Shown here: positions 59,040-64,000 of the stretch, in pieces | Layout of the letters: each line of letters starts with the position of its first letter | Numbering within the stretch: the first letter of the stretch is position 1 | Source of the DNA: an uncultured Clostridia bacterium | GTDB taxonomy: Bacteria; Bacillota; Clostridia; Christensenellales; UBA3700 | Direction: 5' to 3' | Assembly: GCA_937880755.1 (NCBI GenBank) | Contig: CALGRX010000020.1 | Location: forward strand, 170,673-234,672 | DNA length: 64,000 bases | Made by a program: the position numbers and the translations under genes | The notes under the pieces: model-generated | What the model was told of the DNA's origin: nothing | The model's database searches: none | What the model saw: the letters and a program-made list of their open reading frames with translations, nothing else

Positions 59040-60782
59040 CTAATCTAGCGCTTTTTTGAAGGTCACCGTCATCTTAGTACCAACGCCGACTTCACTTTCT
59101 ACGGCGATTTTGGCGTCGTGCATTTGCAGAATATGTTTGACGATTGCTAGTCCCAAGCCGGTAGAAGATTCTTCCGTTCTCGTCCTCGCCTCGTCTACTT
59201 TATAGAACCGCTCAAATAGTCTGTCGTGATGCTCTTTTGCTATACCTATACCGTTATCCGCGACGCTCAAAACTACCGAGTTGTCGTTCTTTTGCACTTT
59301 TACAACGACTTTGCCGTCCTCTTTGTTGTACTTGATAGCGTTGTTAAGTAGGTTTTCAATTACGGTCTTTATCATATCCTCTTTGCCGACGATATAAGCC
59401 TCCTCACCCTCTAATCTCACGCTGATATTTTTGTTAGCCGCCACGTCTTTTTGCTCTTCTACCGTCTTTTGGCACAGCTGCATTAGTTCTATTCTTTTGC
59501 TATTTTCCACCTCTTGTTCTGCTTCAAGACGGCTCAATTTGAGCATATCGTTGATAAGCTCCCTCATCTTTTGAGCATTTTTGTTGATTTCGCTAGCGCA
59601 TTTGTCTATCGTCTTAGGGTCGGAATGCATCTGCAATATTTCGGAATAACCTACTATCGCAGTAAGCGGTGTCTTGAGCTCGTGCGACGCATTGGCAAAA
59701 AATTCGTTTCTAATCTTTTCGGCGTTGAAGGCTTGCGTTACGTCGGTAAAGACCAAAATCATTTTGATATTACTAAACTCTAATTCGCTCTCGTCGTCGA
59801 ACGGAACAGCCTCAACGAGATATATTTTGCCGTTTCGCTCTACGAAAACTTCAACTTTACTCTTGTTGTTGACGGCTTGTTTTATAGTTGCCACGGCTTC
59901 GGGGGCAAAGAATTCTTCTACGCTTGCGCCCGACAAGTCGTCTTGCTCAAAAATGGCGTTAAGCACGTTATTCGTGAGCATAACCGTGCCCATTTTGCTT
60001 ATAGCCATTACGCCTTGGTTGACTGCTTTGAGCAAAAATCTCGACTTAGACTGCTCTTGTCTAAGTTCTATCACCGAATTGGATATTTGGTCGCTGATTT
60101 CGCCTATTTGACCAAATAGATTGTCTATCTCTTCGTCGCCGTAGGATACGATGTTGGCTTTTTTGTAATTGCCGTTGACGATTTCTTTCAACGAATTGCC
60201 GACCTCTCCTATCGGTTTTACGGCAACCTTGATTGCGGAATTTATGATAATATTTGCTCCAACGAATACTACTAAAAGTACAGCCAAACCAAATATTATT
60301 ACAACCCTCATCATGCTACTGTTGTAAAAAAATACGGTACTCGTCATAACGATGAGCTCTCGCGTAGGGTCTATCGCGGGATTGTTCACCAAAGTGCATT
60401 TTACAAGTATCGTTTTACCTTCTCTATGTAGTTGTTTAATAAATCTATATGATTGACTTTCTCTCGTAGCCTCGCAAAGTTCATTTTTGAGTGTTCCGTC
60501 ACTGAGCAAGCTGTGTTCGATAGAATTGGCTAAAATTTCGTTGTTGGAATCCAAAATACAAACGCCTACAATATGATTGTTGACTTCGGCAACGTACTCT
60601 TCCACCTGTCTAGCATTGGTCATTTTCGCAATATCCGCAGATATTGTATCACTAGCCTTGGTAAGATTGTCCATAACGGTTGTAAGATTGATATAATATA
60701 AAACACCAATGCTTATGCCGGTGCTTATCAACAATGCAATGGTGGTGATGATTACTATTTTTAGTAGTAGCTTATTTTTCAT
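59040..60782 (-). CDS. Sensor histidine kinase (PhoR/WalK-like)
   Basis: 580 residues. Two N-terminal membrane helices (IVIITTIALLISTGISIGVL near 10 and VVIIFGLAVLLVVFVGANII near 165) bracket an extracellular sensor region. A HAMP-like segment, a PAS domain, the phosphoacceptor FFANASHELKTPLTAIVGY (His near 364) and the ATPase motifs ENLLNNAIKYN, DNGIGIAKEH and GLGLAIVKH follow. It is a paralogue of phoR at 42358-44070. Input unknown: no target genes are adjacent. It overlaps its response regulator gene by 11 bases. Confidence 0.93.
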   Translation of the reverse strand: MKNKLLLKIVIITTIALLISTGISIGVLYYINLTTVMDNLTKASDTISADIAKMTNARQVEEYVAEVNNHIVGVCILDSNNEILANSIEHSLLSDGTLKNELCEATRESQSYRFIKQLHREGKTILVKCTLVNNPAIDPTRELIVMTSTVFFYNSSMMRVVIIFGLAVLLVVFVGANIIINSAIKVAVKPIGEVGNSLKEIVNGNYKKANIVSYGDEEIDNLFGQIGEISDQISNSVIELRQEQSKSRFLLKAVNQGVMAISKMGTVMLTNNVLNAIFEQDDLSGASVEEFFAPEAVATIKQAVNNKSKVEVFVERNGKIYLVEAVPFDDESELEFSNIKMILVFTDVTQAFNAEKIRNEFFANASHELKTPLTAIVGYSEILQMHSDPKTIDKCASEINKNAQKMRELINDMLKLSRLEAEQEVENSKRIELMQLCQKTVEEQKDVAANKNISVRLEGEEAYIVGKEDMIKTVIENLLNNAIKYNKEDGKVVVKVQKNDNSVVLSVADNGIGIAKEHHDRLFERFYKVDEARTRTEESSTGLGLAIVKHILQMHDAKIAVESEVGVGTKMTVTFKKALD

Positions 60783-61470
60783 AATTCACTTTGCAAAACT
60801 TGTAGCCTACACCTCTCACAGTTGCTATATATTTGATTGGAGTAAACTCTTCAAGTTTGCTTCTCAGTGACTTAATATGCATATCCAGCGTGCGGGTTTC
60901 ACCAAAATACTCATAATCCCACACCTTTCGCAAAATCGTTTCTCTATCTACGACTTTGTCAATATTTTGCATCAAAAGTTGTAACAATTTGTACTCTTTG
61001 AGCGTCAAATTGACTTGTTGTCCGCCAACGGTCACGATATGTTCGTCGTCGTTGATAATTATATCGTTGTAAGCAATGATCTTGTTTTCGCCCTTGCCAC
61101 CGACTTTGCGCAAATTGGCTTTAACTCTTGCAACTAGCTCGAACATTCCAAAAGGCTTTTCGATATAATCGTCAGCGCCCATGTCGAGTCCTTTGACCTT
61201 GATAGCCTCGTCACCTTTTGCAGACACGATGATTACGGGAATATCTTGCGTACTTTTGTCTTCTTTTATCTTTTTGAGAGCGCTCAAGCCGTCCATACCC
61301 GGCAACATCAAGTCAAGTATAATCAAATCGGCACTATATTTGTTGAGACAGTCAAACATTGTCTCAGCCATAACAAACGTAGAGATATTAAACTCTTCTT
61401 GCGAAAAAGCCATTTCGTACATATCTCTAATGCTTTTATCGTCCTCAACTATAAAAATATTGTATTGCAT
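60772..61470 (-). CDS. OmpR/PhoB-family response regulator
   Basis: 232 residues. Receiver: IFIVEDDKSIRDMYEMAFSQ, phosphoacceptor DLIILDLMLPGMDGL, switch Lys EKPFGMFELVARV. Winged-helix C-terminal domain: LTLKEYKLLQLLMQN, RTLDMHIKSLRSKL, ATVRGVGYKFCKV. A GAGGTG site fixes the start at 61470; four earlier codons are open. Close paralogue of phoP. The pair sits alone and its regulon cannot be read here. Confidence 0.94.
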   Translation of the reverse strand: MQYNIFIVEDDKSIRDMYEMAFSQEEFNISTFVMAETMFDCLNKYSADLIILDLMLPGMDGLSALKKIKEDKSTQDIPVIIVSAKGDEAIKVKGLDMGADDYIEKPFGMFELVARVKANLRKVGGKGENKIIAYNDIIINDDEHIVTVGGQQVNLTLKEYKLLQLLMQNIDKVVDRETILRKVWDYEYFGETRTLDMHIKSLRSKLEEFTPIKYIATVRGVGYKFCKVNYEK

Positions 61471-61546
61471 TTTGCACCTCAATTAACTTCTATATTATAC
61501 CATAATAGAAAGATAAAGTAAATAGGCAAATAAAAAATAAACATAG

Positions 61547-62269
61547 TCAACACATTTCTTGCGTAAAATATTCGTTAATAAACCGCCATACTTCATCATC
61601 GTAATCACCGCCGATAGAATAGTTGTCTCGATTGAAGCCATGTCCCGCATTTTCAATAATTTGCAAAGTGCAACGCTCGTACTTATTCGTTGCACGTTGA
61701 GAATAGGATGAATTGACAATATAATCGTTGCTTTCGTGAATAATCAACACGTTACCGCCGAATTCTCCTATATTATCATACGCGTCAAAATCTTTGAGAG
61801 TATCACAAAAAGCTTGCCCGTAGATATTGAACGTGACGTTGCCAAAGCCTGAAATAACGAAAACAATTTTCGGTATATTAAATGCGGGATACAACAAAAT
61901 CTCTCCCTTGACGCACGCATTTTTCTCTGCTGTCAAAGCACGCACCGGACCTCCCATACTAGTTCCAAACAAATATACGGAGTTTTTCTCCACGTACTCA
62001 AACTTTGTCATCACGTCAATCACGGTTTGCCAATCGTCACATTCACTAAAAACCGTCATATCCGCTTGATTTCCTCCGTTTCTACTATTTCTACTTCCTC
62101 CGCAAAAATCAAAGGCATAGGATATGAAGCCTCTTTTTGCAAATTCTACGGCGTATTTGCCTAAAGTGTCACTATTAAGATTAGCACTATGAGCCAATAC
62201 AACCAAAGGTTTCTCGTTGTTTTGACAAATAGGAAGTAAAATCTTCCATAAATATCCTTGTCTCCACAT
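61547..62269 (-). CDS. Alpha/beta hydrolase, possibly degenerate
   Basis: 240 residues. The nucleophile elbow is YLFGTSMGGPVRAL and the catalytic His is in IENAGHGFNRD, with a candidate Asp in IIHESNDYIV. The family with YAFDFCGGSRNSRNGGNQ and DMTVFSE is the small esterase/peptidase-like group common in gut Clostridia. Its usual oxyanion HGFGG is AHSANL here, so activity is doubtful. The ATG has neither ribosome site nor promoter that I can see, and the N-terminus is short. It lies in an AT-rich island. It may be functional, in decay, or wrongly started. Confidence 0.7.
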   Translation of the reverse strand: MWRQGYLWKILLPICQNNEKPLVVLAHSANLNSDTLGKYAVEFAKRGFISYAFDFCGGSRNSRNGGNQADMTVFSECDDWQTVIDVMTKFEYVEKNSVYLFGTSMGGPVRALTAEKNACVKGEILLYPAFNIPKIVFVISGFGNVTFNIYGQAFCDTLKDFDAYDNIGEFGGNVLIIHESNDYIVNSSYSQRATNKYERCTLQIIENAGHGFNRDNYSIGGDYDDEVWRFINEYFTQEMC

Positions 62270-62781
62270 TTACGACTAATTCGCTAATTTCGTATTCAAA
62301 ATTATCTGTTTATTCATCATTTTGGCAAGCAGACATTGTAAAAAAACGAGCAAAATATGAATGTAATAATAACTACTAAAACAAAATACGGTTTGTTTAT
62401 TCATAATCATACATTCCTAAAATATTTTCTTATTTATAACACAAATTGGAAGTGCTGTCAATGCAAGTAACAATACTATGCGTCATGTATTTTACAAAAA
62501 TATCGACACGTATCGAGTTTTTAACCAACAATAATATTAAGAATAGAAAGCACAATTTGACTTTATATCCCAAGCGAAGACCTCAATTATTATCAAATAT
62601 ATTCAACGCATTACGATAATTACTTGAATATATCGGCAAATATCAACTACATAATGGAATAAAATTTAATCCTATCTATATGTACGTAATGTCTTGAATT
62701 TTTTAGTTTACGAGTCTATATTACAACTTATCTATAACTCTTCTTTTCTATACGAGTTTTGCAGTAAAATCTCCAAATCGC
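62270..62781. other. AT-rich non-coding stretch of about 510 bases
   Basis: Separates the hydrolase gene from the rRNA operon. Very AT-rich, stop codons in all frames, no ribosome sites. It contains one copy of the ACGTATCG motif (62508-62515). I see no tRNA or known RNA. Confidence 0.5.
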
Positions 62782-62811
62782 AAAAAAAAAGACAAGCTTA
62801 TTGCTTGTCTT
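62782..62811 (-). terminator. Terminator of the rRNA operon
   Basis: AAGACAAGC / GCTTGTCTT nine-base-pair stem with a five-base loop, followed by a run of eight or more T on the minus strand, just after the 5S gene. Confidence 0.9.
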
Positions 62812-62816
62812 AATGG

Positions 62817-62934
62817 ATCCGGCAGCGTCCTACTCTCCCAGGTCGTGTCCAACCAAGTACCATCAGCGCTGAGAGGCTTAACTTCTGTGTTCGGAATGAG
62901 AACAGGTGGATCCCTCTCGCCATTACCACCGGAA
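62817..62934 (-). rRNA. rrf: 5S ribosomal RNA
   Basis: The minus strand reads CCGGTGGTAATGGCGAGAGG at the start and contains CCGAACACAGAAGTTAAGCC and CTGGGAGAGTAGGACGCTGC, the conserved 5S landmarks. Ends are set by pairing of CCGG at both termini, about 118 bases. It follows 23S by about 80 bases. Confidence 0.95.
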
Positions 62935-63017
62935 TGGTTAAGTGTCTCTTGTACACTCACAACTGCATAGTATCTTTTTTTCTTATTATTACGGCCTTCC
63001 ATAGGCTAGATTGCCTA

Positions 63018-64000
<983 letters not shown>

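Overview
The window reads as chromosome of a low-to-moderate-GC member of the Clostridia (Firmicutes), most likely an uncultured gut-type, spore-forming lineage. Reasons: SpoIIID, SpoVG and a SpoVB-like flippase; a DUF421/DUF4363 pair; alpha2-type glycyl-tRNA synthetase; a tetrahydrofolate riboswitch on an ECF S component; PhoPR/Pst of Gram-positive type; many lipoproteins; AGGAGG/AGGTG ribosome binding sites. No tRNA, insertion sequence, prophage or CRISPR array was found. Most genes and the rRNA operon lie on the minus strand, so if genes follow replication the origin is probably beyond the right end (inference).

Layout. 1-4.1 kb: partial uvrC, an ArsR-type sensor, a tiny Cys-rich protein, and a cluster of membrane protein, Cys-string J-domain protein and DUF5685 protein. 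4.1-9.9 kb: trpS, thrC, then prfA, a DUF1385-PrmC fusion and rpmE. 10-13 kb: a metal-less MDR protein, murC, spoVG. 13-18 kb: a compact four-gene operon (PAP2 phosphatase, pseudo-PAP2, acyl-CoA ligase-like enzyme, FGGY kinase) whose joint job I do not recognise. 18-26 kb: lipoprotein, small export protein, TtcA-like tRNA thiolase, spoIIID, split TSUP exporter, and a 1221-residue five-module surface lipoprotein. 26-30.6 kb: LysM protein, SpoVB-like flippase, folT with THF riboswitch, DUF421/DUF4363, a shattered DUF5131 pseudogene. 30.7-39 kb: uvrA, uvrB, a pair of winged-helix/membrane proteins, hom, coaX, ECF S component. 39-42 kb: small membrane protein, second Cys-rich protein, glyQS, QueG-like Fe-S protein. 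42-49 kb: a complete phosphate operon, pstS-pstCA(fused)-pstB-phoU-phoP-phoR. 49-59 kb: guaB, GH3 glycosidase, lipoprotein, rpiB, arginine-phosphatase-like protein, sua5, ZIP transporter, a protein with EPVAEEKVEEPAT repeats. 59-64 kb: a second histidine kinase/regulator pair, a hydrolase in an AT-rich island, then 5S and 23S rRNA (16S outside).

The two signals I find most unusual are regulatory. First, at least five genes or operons (uvrC, the PAP2 operon, ttcA-like, a small membrane protein, the QueG-like gene) have a good sigma-A promoter whose -10 box ends 6-7 bases before the ATG and no Shine-Dalgarno, so they should make leaderless mRNAs. Second, the two Cys-rich mini-protein genes, 38 kb apart, share an almost identical promoter, ACAC-N15-CATATTGTAAAATA, which fits the mother-cell sporulation sigma-K consensus (AC-N16/17-CATANNNTA) and points to late-sporulation or coat proteins.

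Start codons were chosen by ribosome binding site, or by promoter for leaderless genes; several are downstream of the longest open frame. Functions are from recognition of family motifs, without database searches.
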